Assembly (NCBI RefSeq): GCF_004349245.1
Contig: NZ_SMLC01000048.1
Location: forward strand, 1 to 45,106
Direction: 5' to 3'
Source of the DNA: Actinomadura sp. 6K520
GTDB taxonomy: Bacteria; Actinomycetota; Actinomycetes; Streptosporangiales; Streptosporangiaceae
DNA length: 45,106 nucleotides
Both the position numbers and the translations under genes were made by a program. The notes beneath the pieces are model-generated. The model saw nothing but the letters and a program-made list of their open reading frames with translations. It searched no databases and was not told where the DNA came from. Positions within the stretch are counted from its first letter, which is position 1, and the number at the start of each line of letters is the position of its first letter. Shown here piece by piece: positions 8,316-16,110 of this stretch.

Positions 8316-9116
8316 GTGTCGCAACAGCCTGGCGTGCCGCAGGGGATCGACCCGAGCACCCCGAACGTGGCCCGCATGTACGACTACGTTCTCGGCGGCA
8401 AGGACAACTACGCCGCCGACCGCGAACTCGCCGGCCATCTCATCGCCTCCATCCCGGACGGCGTCGAGGCCCTGCGCGCGAACCGCCGCTTCCTCGGCCG
8501 CGCCATCGCCTACACCGCCGAACAGGGCATCGACCAGTTCATCGACCTCGGTGCGGGCCTGCCGAACCAGGGCAACGTCCACGAGGTCGCCCAGCGCGTC
8601 CACCCGCACGCCGGCGTCGTCTACGTGGACATCGACCCGATCGTCATCGCGCACGCCCGCGCCCTGCTGGCCGCCGACGACCGCACCGCCGCGCTGCAGG
8701 CCGACATGCGCGCCCCCGAGACCGTCCTCGCCTCCGGCGAGGTGGCCCGCCTCATCGACTTCGACCGCCCGGTCGGCGTCGTCTTCAACGCCATGCTGCA
8801 CTTCGTCACCGACGACGAGGACCCCGCCGGCATCGTCGCCGCGTTCACCGACCGCATGGCCCCGGGCAGCCACCTCGTCATCTCCCACAGCACCCTCGAC
8901 GACCGCCCCGCCGACCTGGTCGAGATCATCGAGGCCGCCTACCGGAAGGCCTCGGCGCCCATGGTCTTCCGCGACTACGACCGGATCCTGCGCCTGTTCA
9001 ACGGCCTCGCCCTCGTGGACCCGGGCCTGGTCAAGGTCAACCGGTGGCACGCCGACGCCCGGGAGACCGCGGCGAGCGGCGGCGCCTGGGTCTACGGCGG
9101 CGTCGCGGTCAAGTGA
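8316..9116 (+). CDS. DUF574-type SAM-dependent methyltransferase
   Basis: The 266-residue protein starts at GTG 8316. It carries the family hallmarks NVARMYDYVLGGKDNYAADR near residues 14-33, the motif-I glycine loop FIDLGAGLPNQGNVHEVAQ, VVYVDIDPIV with the acidic residue contacting SAM ribose, and RLIDFDRPVGVVFNAMLHFV. This family (Methyltransf_19) is strongly expanded in actinomycetes and has no settled substrate. The gene is divergent from the molybdoenzyme operon, with a 134-bp shared control region containing no clear palindrome. A second family member lies at 9977-10810 on the other strand, with two DUF202 proteins between. The family is certain; the biological role is unknown. Confidence 0.92.
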   Translation: MSQQPGVPQGIDPSTPNVARMYDYVLGGKDNYAADRELAGHLIASIPDGVEALRANRRFLGRAIAYTAEQGIDQFIDLGAGLPNQGNVHEVAQRVHPHAGVVYVDIDPIVIAHARALLAADDRTAALQADMRAPETVLASGEVARLIDFDRPVGVVFNAMLHFVTDDEDPAGIVAAFTDRMAPGSHLVISHSTLDDRPADLVEIIEAAYRKASAPMVFRDYDRILRLFNGLALVDPGLVKVNRWHADARETAASGGAWVYGGVAVK

Positions 9117-9173
9117 CCGCACCCCGGCCGCCGAGTAGGCTCGCCTTCGGCCGGTGGTGAGCGGGTTCGTAAG

Positions 9174-9575
9174 ATGAACGGCACGATGACTGCCACCGAG
9201 CGCCGGAGATCCCGAGGCCGCGGCTGGACCGGCCGCCTGCTGGCCGAGGGCAGCGACCCCGACCCGCGCTTCTCGCTCGCCAACGAGCGCACGTTCCTGG
9301 CGTGGATCAGGACGGCGCTGGCGCTGATCGCGGCCGGCATCGGCCTCGCGCTCGTCGACGACCTGGTCGAGGCGCCGCTGCGGCACGTCCTGTCGGTCGG
9401 CTCCGCCGCGACCGGGGCGCTGGTCGCGGCGCTCGCGTTCCACCGCTGGCTGCGGACCGAGCGGGCACTGCGCCGCGCCGAGACGCTGCCGCCGCCCGCG
9501 CTCGCCCCGGTGATTGCGTACGGGCTGGCCGCCGCGTCGCTCGTCCTGCTGGTCGCGGTCCTGGTCACCCGGTGA
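9174..9575 (+). CDS. DUF202 (YidH-like) small membrane protein
   Basis: The 133-residue protein has a basic N-terminus followed by the family signature RFSLANERTFLAWIRTALALIAAGIGLAL. It then has two more hydrophobic segments (about 62-80 and 105-131), giving three predicted membrane helices. DUF202 proteins are inner-membrane proteins of unknown function, often encoded in pairs, as here. An ATG at 9186 is an alternative start; neither has a strong ribosome site. The second DUF202 gene starts 10 bp after the stop. Confidence 0.88.
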   Translation: MNGTMTATERRRSRGRGWTGRLLAEGSDPDPRFSLANERTFLAWIRTALALIAAGIGLALVDDLVEAPLRHVLSVGSAATGALVAALAFHRWLRTERALRRAETLPPPALAPVIAYGLAAASLVLLVAVLVTR

Positions 9576-9585
9576 GCGCCCGCCG

Positions 9586-9894
9586 GTGAAGCTCTGGGAC
9601 CCGGGCGCGCAGCCGGAGCGGACGGCGCTGGCGTGGTCCCGCACCACCCTGGCCCTGATCGCCGCCGGGCTGCTGTGCGTGCGGCTCGCGCCGTCGGCGG
9701 CCGGCGCGGGGCTGGCGGCGGCCGTCGTCTGCGGCGGCGCGGCCCTGCAGCTCCGGCGCAGCAGCGCGAGCTTCCGCCACCGCCGGCGCCACCTGCCCGA
9801 GGGCGGCGGCGCGGCCGACCCCGCCTCCGTCCTGACCGCGACGATCCTGACCGTCCTGCTGGCCGCGGTCGCCACCCTGCTCACGCTCACCTAG
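9586..9894 (+). CDS. Second DUF202 small membrane protein
   Basis: From GTG 9586 the 102-residue product begins VKLWDPGAQPERTALAWSRT, the shortened DUF202 signature (ER-T-LAW-RT), followed by three hydrophobic segments with an arginine-rich cytoplasmic loop (RRSSASFRHRRRH) between the second and third. The GTG lies 10 bp after the stop of the first DUF202 gene and is the only start in frame that gives a normal N-terminus, so the two are almost certainly co-transcribed. A hetero-oligomer of the two proteins is plausible. There is no catalytic motif. It converges on the DUF574 gene that ends at 9977. Confidence 0.85.
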   Translation: MKLWDPGAQPERTALAWSRTTLALIAAGLLCVRLAPSAAGAGLAAAVVCGGAALQLRRSSASFRHRRRHLPEGGGAADPASVLTATILTVLLAAVATLLTLT

Positions 9895-9976
9895 CGCGTG
9901 GGGGCCGATCCCTGGGGCGGTGGTGTCCAGCCAACGAGTTCGGTCAGGTGGAGGCTCTGATTCTCGGCTCAGGGCA

Positions 9977-10810
9977 TCAGGAGGGCTTCGTGCCGATTCC
10001 GCAGACCGAATCCACGTTCCCTGGCGCGTCACCGATCTCGGGCAGGTCCGGGCGCCACATGGAGGTGGGGACCACGCCGGGCTCCACCAGTTCCAGCCCG
10101 TCGAAGTACCGGGCGATCTGGTCGGGGCTTCGCAGGTGGTACGAGCTCGCGGAGTTGGCGTTGTAGGTCTCGATGGCCTGGTTCAGCGCCGGGTTGGTGT
10201 CGGTGCCGTCGGTGAGGGCCAGGTAGCTGCCGGCCGGAAGCGCGTCCAGCAGGCGCTTCACGATTCCCCACGGATCGTCGGAGTCGGGGAGCTGGCCCAT
10301 GATGCCCAGCAGCGTGAGCCCGATCGGCCTGGAGAAGTCCAGGGTCTTCGCCGCCTTCTCCAGGATCACATCCGGGTCGCGCACGTCGGCGTCGATGTAG
10401 TCACAGGCTCCCTCTGGCGTGCTGTTAAGGAGAGCCTGTGCGTGCACCAGCACGAGGGGGTCGTTGTCCACATAGACGATGCGGGATTCGGGTGCCACAC
10501 GCTGGGCCACCTCGTGCGTGTTGTCGACGGTGGGCAGGCCGGTCCCGATGTCGAGGAACTGCCGGAGCCCGGCCTCGCCCGCGAGGAAGCGCACGGCGCG
10601 GGCCAGGAAGTAGCGCTGCAGTCTCGCCAGTAGCGCGATGTCGGGGAACGTCGCCTCGATCATCTCGCCGACCGCGCGGTCGGCGGGGTAGTGGTCCTTG
10701 CCGCCCAGGAGGTATCCCCAGACTCGGGCCGAGTGCGGCCGGTCCGACTGGATCCGGTCGGCCAACTCGTCCTGCGGGCTGTCGCCGTCCCCGGCGGGAT
10801 GATCGCTCAT
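9977..10810 (-). CDS. DUF574-type SAM-dependent methyltransferase, second copy
   Basis: The 277-residue protein shares all family landmarks with the one at 8316: SARVWGYLLGGKDHYPADR, FLDIGTGLPTVDNTHEVAQ, RIVYVDNDPLVLVHAQALL and LDFSRPIGLTLLGIMGQL. The start is taken at MSDHPAGDGD (10810); another in-frame ATG lies 15 bases upstream. Sequence divergence from the first copy is large, so the two are not a recent duplication. The gene lies alone, with a 229-bp gap to the divergent SDR gene. As for the family in general, the methyl acceptor is unknown. Confidence 0.92.
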   Translation of the reverse strand: MSDHPAGDGDSPQDELADRIQSDRPHSARVWGYLLGGKDHYPADRAVGEMIEATFPDIALLARLQRYFLARAVRFLAGEAGLRQFLDIGTGLPTVDNTHEVAQRVAPESRIVYVDNDPLVLVHAQALLNSTPEGACDYIDADVRDPDVILEKAAKTLDFSRPIGLTLLGIMGQLPDSDDPWGIVKRLLDALPAGSYLALTDGTDTNPALNQAIETYNANSASSYHLRSPDQIARYFDGLELVEPGVVPTSMWRPDLPEIGDAPGNVDSVCGIGTKPS

Positions 10811-11039
10811 GGCCCTCAGTTTCACATGCCCCCGCGCGCCGGGCGGGCGAGCGGACGAACCGGCCCGATGCGGCCTTGCGCCCCGCGAGCCGCGCGGACC
10901 GGGCAGAGCCGGAACGTCATCGCTTATCCGCAGTTCACAGGCTTGTGCGCGGGGACGGCGGGTACGAGGTGTCCGATCGGGGGGTGGTCAACATGGTTTC
11001 GAGCGACATGCTCTTGATCAACCGGGTCGTGGTCGGCTG

Positions 11040-12557
11040 ATGGGCGCGGGCGGGCGGTTGTGCCTGGTGACCGGCGCGAGCGGGTACATCGGCGGGCGGC
11101 TGGTGCCGGAGTTGCTGGACGCCGGTCACCGGGTGCGGTGCATGGCCCGGTCGGCGCGGCGGCTGCGCGACCAGCCGTGGTCCGGGCGGGTGGAGATCGT
11201 CGAGGCCGACGCCACCGATCCCGTCTCGACGCGGCGTGCCCTGGACGGGGTGGACGTCGCCTACTACCTGATCCACGCGATCGGCACCGCGGGCGGCTTC
11301 GCCGAGACCGACCGGCGGGCGGCGCGCACCTTCGCGGACGCGGCGCGGGGGTCGGGGGTCGGGCGGCTCGTATACCTCGGCGGCATGGAACCCGAGGAGG
11401 AACTGTCCCCGCACCTGCGGTCCCGCGCCGAGGTCGGCGAGATCCTGCTCGGCAGCGGGGTTCCGACGGCGTGGCTGCGCGCCGCGGTGATCATCGGCTC
11501 GGGGTCGGCGTCGTTCGAGATGCTGCGCTACCTCACCGAGCGGCTGCCGGTGATGGTCACGCCGCGGTGGGTGCGCACGCACATCCAGCCGATCGCCATC
11601 CGGGACGTCCTGTACTACCTGGTGGCCGCCGCCGACCTTCCCCCGGAAGTGAACCGCGGATTCGACATCGGCGGTCCCGACGTCCTGACCTACGCGGAGA
11701 TGATGCAGCGCTACGCGGCCGTGGCCGGGCTGAGGCGCCGGGTCATCATCCCGGTGCCGGTGCTGAGCCCCTGGCTGTCGAGCCTGTGGGTGGGCGGCAT
11801 CACGCCCGTCCCCGGTGGTCTCGCGCGCCCGCTGGTGGAGTCACTGCGCAACGAGGTCGTCCGCCGGGAGCACGACATCGACGAGTACGTGCCGCCGCCC
11901 GGCGCGCCGATCGGTTTCGACCTGTCCGTGGCGCTGGCGCTGCGCCGCGTCCGGGAGGCGGACGTCGCCACACGGTGGTCGTCGGCCAGCACGCCGGGGG
12001 CGCCCAGCGACCCGCTGCCGACCGATCCGGACTGGGCGGGCGGCAGCCTCTACACCGACGAGCGCACCTGCCCGACGAGCGCGACGCCCGAGCGGGTGTG
12101 GGAGGCCATCGAGGCGGTCGGCGGGGAGCGCGGCTGGTACTCGTTCCCCCTCGCCTGGCGGGTCCGGGGCGCCCTGGACCGGCTGGTGGGCGGGGTCGGG
12201 CTGCGGCGCGGCCGCCGGGACCCGCGCCGGCTGCGGGTCGGGGAGACGGTGGACTTCTGGCGCGTGGAGGAGATCGAGCCGGGGCGGCTCCTGCGGCTGC
12301 GGGCCGAGATGCGGCTGCCGGGCCTGGCATGGCTGGAACTCGGCGTCCGCCGGGACGGTCCCGGAACCCAGGTCACGCAACGGGCGCTGTTCCACCCCCG
12401 GGGTCTCGCGGGGCACGCCTACTGGTGGGCGTTCCGGCCGTTCCACGACCGGGTCTTCGGCGGGATGTGCCGGGGCATCGGCCGCGCGGCCGAGCAGGAC
12501 CGCACGGTGACCGGTGCGCGGCCCGGTGACCGGCGGGAACGGCAGCGGACGCCGTGA
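11040..12557 (+). CDS. NAD(P)-binding SDR with C-terminal DUF2867
   Basis: The 505-residue protein has an N-terminal Rossmann fold of the atypical SDR type: VTGASGYIGG (residues 10-19), followed by AYYLIHAIGT and a GSGSASFEMLRYL region. It is like the YbjT/NmrA-like proteins. After residue 340 the C-terminal part (SATPERVWEAIEAVGGERGWYSF...LRLRAEMRLPGLAWLEL) is DUF2867, a START-like lipid- or ligand-binding fold. This two-domain arrangement is common in actinobacteria and is often labelled NAD(P)H-binding or DUF2867 protein. The ATG at 11040 is chosen because the Rossmann motif then begins near residue 7. The gene converges on the signalling operon ending at 12568. The reaction is unknown. 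Confidence 0.85.
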   Translation: MGAGGRLCLVTGASGYIGGRLVPELLDAGHRVRCMARSARRLRDQPWSGRVEIVEADATDPVSTRRALDGVDVAYYLIHAIGTAGGFAETDRRAARTFADAARGSGVGRLVYLGGMEPEEELSPHLRSRAEVGEILLGSGVPTAWLRAAVIIGSGSASFEMLRYLTERLPVMVTPRWVRTHIQPIAIRDVLYYLVAAADLPPEVNRGFDIGGPDVLTYAEMMQRYAAVAGLRRRVIIPVPVLSPWLSSLWVGGITPVPGGLARPLVESLRNEVVRREHDIDEYVPPPGAPIGFDLSVALALRRVREADVATRWSSASTPGAPSDPLPTDPDWAGGSLYTDERTCPTSATPERVWEAIEAVGGERGWYSFPLAWRVRGALDRLVGGVGLRRGRRDPRRLRVGETVDFWRVEEIEPGRLLRLRAEMRLPGLAWLELGVRRDGPGTQVTQRALFHPRGLAGHAYWWAFRPFHDRVFGGMCRGIGRAAEQDRTVTGARPGDRRERQRTP

Positions 12558-12567
12558 TCGGAGCGGG

Positions 12568-13653
12568 TCAGGCGATGTCCCGCTCCGGTGCCGGTTCCCG
12601 CACCGCGTCATGGGCGCGTGCGAGCATGCCGGTGGCGCGCGGGTAGTCGGCGAGCTGCTCGGAGAGCAGGTCCAGCACGGGCCGGAGGCTCTCCGCCGGG
12701 ACGCCGCGGACGCTGAGGATGCCGACCGTCCAGGTGAGGAAAGCGGTGAAGAGGCCGGGATCGTCCAGGTACAGGGCGGTGCCGAGGAACTCGACGATGT
12801 ACGCGACGTCCTCGACCGTGCGGTGCCGCTGCTCGTCGGTGTATCCGGCCACCGCGGGGTACCGCGACTCCAGCCGGTCCATCACGTACCGGATCAGCTG
12901 CGGCGCCGTCCGGGTGACGTGGGCGTACGCCTGGTCGGCCAGGTGCGGCAGGTCGTCGATGACCCGGTGGCCGCGCGGCGGCTTGGGCAGCGGCCCGCGC
13001 GCCAGCCGGTCGGCCGCGGCGCGGGCGTCGGGGGCCCACGCGTCCGCGCCGAGCAGGTCGGCGTAGCGGCCGTCGTACCCGAAGGCGGCCCCGCCGACCA
13101 GGACCGGGGTGCCGGTCGACTGGCAGGCGGTGATGGCCGCGTGCGCGGCCGGCAGCCGCGTCGCGATCGACGACGACAGCGCCACCACGGCCGGTCCGGT
13201 GAGGTGCAGGTGGGAGATCAGGTGCGGGGTCGGCACCTGCGCGCCGAGGTAGTCGACCCGCCAGCCGCGCAGCCGCAGCACCTCGGCCACCAGCCGGGCC
13301 GGCAGCGCGTGCCACTCGCCGTCGATGCAGGCCACCGCGATGCGGCCCGGCTGCTCCGGGGCGCGCTCCCGCTGCCGCCGCCGGACGGCCGGATGGTGGG
13401 CGACCGCACCGAGCACGCGTTCGTTGACGGCGGTGGCGGTGTGCTCCTGCGCGACGGTGATCCGGTTCGCCGCCCATTCGCGCCCGACGCGGGCCTGCAG
13501 GGGGGCTATGACGTCGAGCATGACCTCTTCGGGGTCCATTCCGCCGTCCAGCGCCGCCATCACGATGTCGGTGGCCGTGTACTCGTCGCCGGTGCTGACG
13601 GCCTCCCAGAGATCGTCCGGCCGGATGTCGGTTCGCGTCCTCCCTGCGGTCAT
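12568..13653 (-). CDS. Cobalamin-binding sensory protein with Wx9EH photoreceptor-type motif
   Basis: The 361-residue protein has a helical B12-binding cap (about 10-90). In it Trp60 is followed by exactly nine residues and then Glu70-His71, the Wx9EH arrangement typical of CarH/LitR-type adenosylcobalamin photoreceptors. A Rossmann-like B12 domain follows (about 103-215). It has DGEWHALP in the position of the usual ExHxxG, so Glu113 and His115 are kept and the glycine is a proline, and it continues into ALSSSIATRLPAAHAAI and VLVGGAAFG. There is no MerR DNA-binding domain. Instead residues 225-361 are a separate all-helical domain I cannot assign. The start overlaps the stop of the phosphatase gene by ATGA, so the pair should act together. 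B12 binding is likely; light sensing is inferred. Confidence 0.82.
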   Translation of the reverse strand: MTAGRTRTDIRPDDLWEAVSTGDEYTATDIVMAALDGGMDPEEVMLDVIAPLQARVGREWAANRITVAQEHTATAVNERVLGAVAHHPAVRRRQRERAPEQPGRIAVACIDGEWHALPARLVAEVLRLRGWRVDYLGAQVPTPHLISHLHLTGPAVVALSSSIATRLPAAHAAITACQSTGTPVLVGGAAFGYDGRYADLLGADAWAPDARAAADRLARGPLPKPPRGHRVIDDLPHLADQAYAHVTRTAPQLIRYVMDRLESRYPAVAGYTDEQRHRTVEDVAYIVEFLGTALYLDDPGLFTAFLTWTVGILSVRGVPAESLRPVLDLLSEQLADYPRATGMLARAHDAVREPAPERDIA

Positions 13654-15011
13654 ATGGTGAGCCTCCCCCGTCCCCCGGCGACGCCGATCCGGCTGCGCCC
13701 GGGAGCGGTGATCGCGATCACCGCCATGTCGTCGTGCCCGCCGGCCCCCACCCATTCGGCGGCGAGCATGTGCACCCGCTCCACCAGCGCCTCGGGGGGC
13801 ATGCCGCCGCACCGGGCCAGCTCGGCGCGCAGCCGCTCCTCGCCGAACTCCTCGTCGCCCAGCGGCCCGCCGCTGGCCTCGGTGATGCCGTCGGTGTACA
13901 GCAGGCAGGCGTCCCCGGGGTCGAGGGTCTCCTCCGCGGTCGTCGAGTCGATCTCCTCCAGCACGCCGATCAGCGAGCCGCGGGTCGCGGCGGTCTCGAC
14001 CGTCCCGTCCGCCCGGACGATCAGTGGGGGGGCGTGACCCGCGCTGGTCAGCCGCAACCGGACCTGTGCCCCCTGCCGGCGGGCCGAGACCAGGACCAGC
14101 GTCACGAACCTGGTCGATTCGCCGTGCAGGAGCATCCCGTTGAGCAGCTCCAGGACGCGCCGGTGGTCGTCCGCCATCGGCAGCAGCGCCCGGAAGGTGT
14201 TGCGGATCTTGCCGGTCAGCACGGCGGCCTCCAGGCCCTTGCCGCACACGTCCCCCAGCACCACCAGCGACTCGGCCTCCGAGTCCTCCGCGCCGGCGGG
14301 GTACACGTCGTAGAAGTCGCCGCCGACGAGGTCCTCGTCCCCGGACGGCCGGTAGCGCGCCGCGAGTTCCACCCCGTCCAGTTCGTGGGTGCGGGGCGGC
14401 AGCAGCTCGCGCATGAGCGTCGCGGTGATGGCGGCCTGCTCGGCGTACAGGCGGGCGGCCGACAGCGCCGCGCCCGCCCGCCCCGCGAAGAGGCGGATGG
14501 TCAGCTCCTCCCCCGCGGAGAACGCCTCGGGGCCGGAGCGGCGCAGCAGCACCAGCGCCCCGGCCGGCACCCCGTGCCCGGGCAGCGCGATCACCAGGAT
14601 CGCGGCGGGCGGCGCGGGCACGATGCCCGTGATCCAGCCGGGAGCCTCACGTGGATCGATCCAGCGGTGCGGCGCCGGCGGAAAGCCCCGCATCGCGTCG
14701 GCCAGGCCCTCGACCTCGGCCGGGTCGCTCATCAGTACCCGGTGGTCGACCCGCCCGCCGGGCCCGCAGGCGGCGACGGGGTAGCCGCGCCCGGACCGCG
14801 GGACGACCACCACGGCCGCCTCGGCCAGGTGCCGGGCGGCCAGCCGCGCGGTCACGTCCATGCACCGCTCCAGGTTGAGCGATGCCAGCAACTCGTCGGA
14901 CGCGTCGGCGAGCAGCGCCGTCCGCTCCCGTTCGGCGGCCAGTTCCGCGGCCAGCCGGTCCCGCTCGGCGGCCAGCCGGTCCCGCTCGCTTTCGCGCTGT
15001 GTCGATTCCAT
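13650..15011 (-). CDS. GAF-PP2C (SpoIIE/RsbU-like) serine phosphatase
   Basis: The 453-residue protein begins with a short coiled coil of ERDRLAAE heptads (residues 6-32). A GAF-like sensor domain follows (about 40-200), then a PP2C-type SpoIIE phosphatase domain with VGGDFYDVY, GDVCGKGLEAA, TSAGHAPPL, LLYTDGITEA and GHDDMAVIAI, so all metal-binding aspartates are present. Proteins of this kind dephosphorylate anti-anti-sigma factors (RsbV/SpoIIAA type) in partner-switching control of sigma factors; no such partner lies in the window. The ATG at 15011 is used, although the GGGAGGGG ribosome site is very close to it. A TTG eleven codons upstream is an alternative start. It is the first gene of a two-gene operon with the B12-binding protein. 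Confidence 0.88.
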   Translation of the reverse strand: MESTQRESERDRLAAERDRLAAELAAERERTALLADASDELLASLNLERCMDVTARLAARHLAEAAVVVVPRSGRGYPVAACGPGGRVDHRVLMSDPAEVEGLADAMRGFPPAPHRWIDPREAPGWITGIVPAPPAAILVIALPGHGVPAGALVLLRRSGPEAFSAGEELTIRLFAGRAGAALSAARLYAEQAAITATLMRELLPPRTHELDGVELAARYRPSGDEDLVGGDFYDVYPAGAEDSEAESLVVLGDVCGKGLEAAVLTGKIRNTFRALLPMADDHRRVLELLNGMLLHGESTRFVTLVLVSARRQGAQVRLRLTSAGHAPPLIVRADGTVETAATRGSLIGVLEEIDSTTAEETLDPGDACLLYTDGITEASGGPLGDEEFGEERLRAELARCGGMPPEALVERVHMLAAEWVGAGGHDDMAVIAITAPGRSRIGVAGGRGRLTI

Positions 15012-15346
15012 CCCCTCCCAGCTTGCCAGCAAGGCAACGGTTATATGTCCATATAGCGAGTTATGTAATGCTCTGAGGACGTAGGTCCCATTTACTGAAT
15101 GGCCGGACCGCTGGGCGCGTTCGGGGGCCTCCGCGGGCCGTGGGCCGGCCATCCCCGGGTGATGGTCATGGCTATGGCCGGTCATGAGCGTGCCCGTCTG
15201 CCCGAGATGTGCGGCTAACGCCGCCATCTGCCGGTCTGCTGCCCGGTCACCCATAAGATCTACCGTGACGCCGCCCACCGGTCGCGGCTCGTGCCGCCGT
15301 TCACGACGCCCACCGTGGCGGAGAACCCCGTCTCTGGAGGAGCAGC
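15012..15346. other. Divergent intergenic region between the phosphatase operon and the CoA-transferase genes
   Basis: These 335 bp carry the control regions of two divergent operons. The stretch 15040-15070 is strikingly AT-rich for this genome and contains a perfect palindrome described separately. A strong GGAGGAG at 15336-15342 serves the CoA-transferase start. Short open frames here show no recognisable protein. Confidence 0.6.
15042..15055. promoter_or_regulatory. AT-rich perfect palindrome upstream of the phosphatase-B12 operon
   Basis: TATATG (15042-15047) and CATATA (15050-15055) are exact inverted repeats around TC. The site lies 31-44 bp upstream of the phosphatase ATG and is embedded in AT-rich DNA, so it could be an operator or overlap the -10 region. 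The binding protein is not known. Confidence 0.5.
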
Positions 15347-16042
15347 GTGAGCAAGGCCCAGATACTCGCGTCACCGGACGAGGCGGTGCGCGTCGTCAAG
15401 GACGGCGACACCGTCCTGGTCGGCGGCTTCGGTTTCGCCGGCATGCCCTTCGACCTCATCGACGCCCTGATCCGGCACGGCGCGGGCGACCTCACCATCG
15501 TGTCCAACAACGCCGGCAACGGTGAGGTGGGCCTGGCCGCCCTGCTGAAGGCCGGTCAGGTCCGGAAGGTCGTGTGCTCCTTCCCCAGGCAGGTCGACTC
15601 CTACGTCTTCGACGACCTCTACCGGCGCGGGGAGATCGAGCTCGACGTCGTCCCGCAGGGCAACCTCGCCGAGCGGATGCGGGCCGCCGGGGCGGGCATT
15701 GGAGCGTTCTACTGCCCGACGGGCGTCGGCACGCCGCTCGCCGAGGGCAAGGAGACCCGCACGATCGACGGGCGCGACTACGTCCTCGAATACCCCATCC
15801 GGGGCGACGTCGCCCTGATCACCGCGCACACCGCCGACACGATGGGCAACCTCGTGTACCGCAAGACGGCCCGGAACTTCGGCCCGGTGATGGCCACCGC
15901 AGCCGCGACGACCATCGTCCAGGTCTCCTCGATCGTGGACGCGGGCCGGCTCGACCCGGAGGCCGTCGTCACCCCCGGCATCTACGTCGACCGCGTCGTC
16001 CAGGTCGAACCACGCCACTACACCGTGCAGGGAGCCCGCTGA
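15347..16042 (+). CDS. 3-oxoacid CoA-transferase subunit A
   Basis: The 231-residue protein is the alpha subunit of a two-subunit class I CoA-transferase. Visible family motifs are VLVGGFGFAGMPFDLIDAL with the oxyanion-hole GGFG, TIVSNNAGNGEVGLAALL, YCPTGVGTPLAEGKE and the C-terminal TPGIYVDRVVQV. It moves CoA between succinyl-CoA and a 3-oxoacid, either acetoacetate (SCOT) or 3-oxoadipate (PcaI). The sequence alone does not separate these, and no other beta-ketoadipate genes are nearby. GTG 15347 has GGAGGAG 4 bases upstream. Its stop overlaps the start of a 21-codon ORF by TGATG, which in turn overlaps the subunit B start. The family is sure; the physiological substrate is open. Confidence 0.93.
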   Translation: MSKAQILASPDEAVRVVKDGDTVLVGGFGFAGMPFDLIDALIRHGAGDLTIVSNNAGNGEVGLAALLKAGQVRKVVCSFPRQVDSYVFDDLYRRGEIELDVVPQGNLAERMRAAGAGIGAFYCPTGVGTPLAEGKETRTIDGRDYVLEYPIRGDVALITAHTADTMGNLVYRKTARNFGPVMATAAATTIVQVSSIVDAGRLDPEAVVTPGIYVDRVVQVEPRHYTVQGAR

Positions 16043-16110
16043 TGCGCACCCCGCACGATCCCCACCAGCCCACGCCACGTCACCACACCCCGCTGGGAGC
16101 CCGCTGATGC
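16030..16110. repeat. 16-bp direct repeat bracketing the junction of the CoA-transferase subunit genes
   Basis: GGGAGCCCGCTGATGC occurs at 16030-16045 and again at 16095-16110, 65 bp apart. Each copy contains a TGATG stop-start overlap. The copies bound a 65-bp segment that seems to have been inserted or duplicated at an ancestral subunit A/subunit B overlap. Confidence 0.85.
16042..16107 (+). CDS. 21-codon coupled small ORF between CoA-transferase subunits
   Basis: An ATG overlapping the subunit A stop (TGATG) opens a 21-codon frame, MRTPHDPHQPTPRHHTPLGAR, rich in His and Pro. Its stop in turn overlaps the subunit B ATG (TGATG). It may exist only to keep ribosomes coupled across the inserted segment. 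No homologous family is recognised and expression as a peptide is unproven. Confidence 0.4.
   Translation: MRTPHDPHQPTPRHHTPLGAR

Noticed and set aside
5707..9138. An 1143-residue open frame on the plus strand across the molybdoenzyme
   Set aside because: It is a mirror of the real minus-strand genes. It contains no family motif and runs across two unrelated genes.
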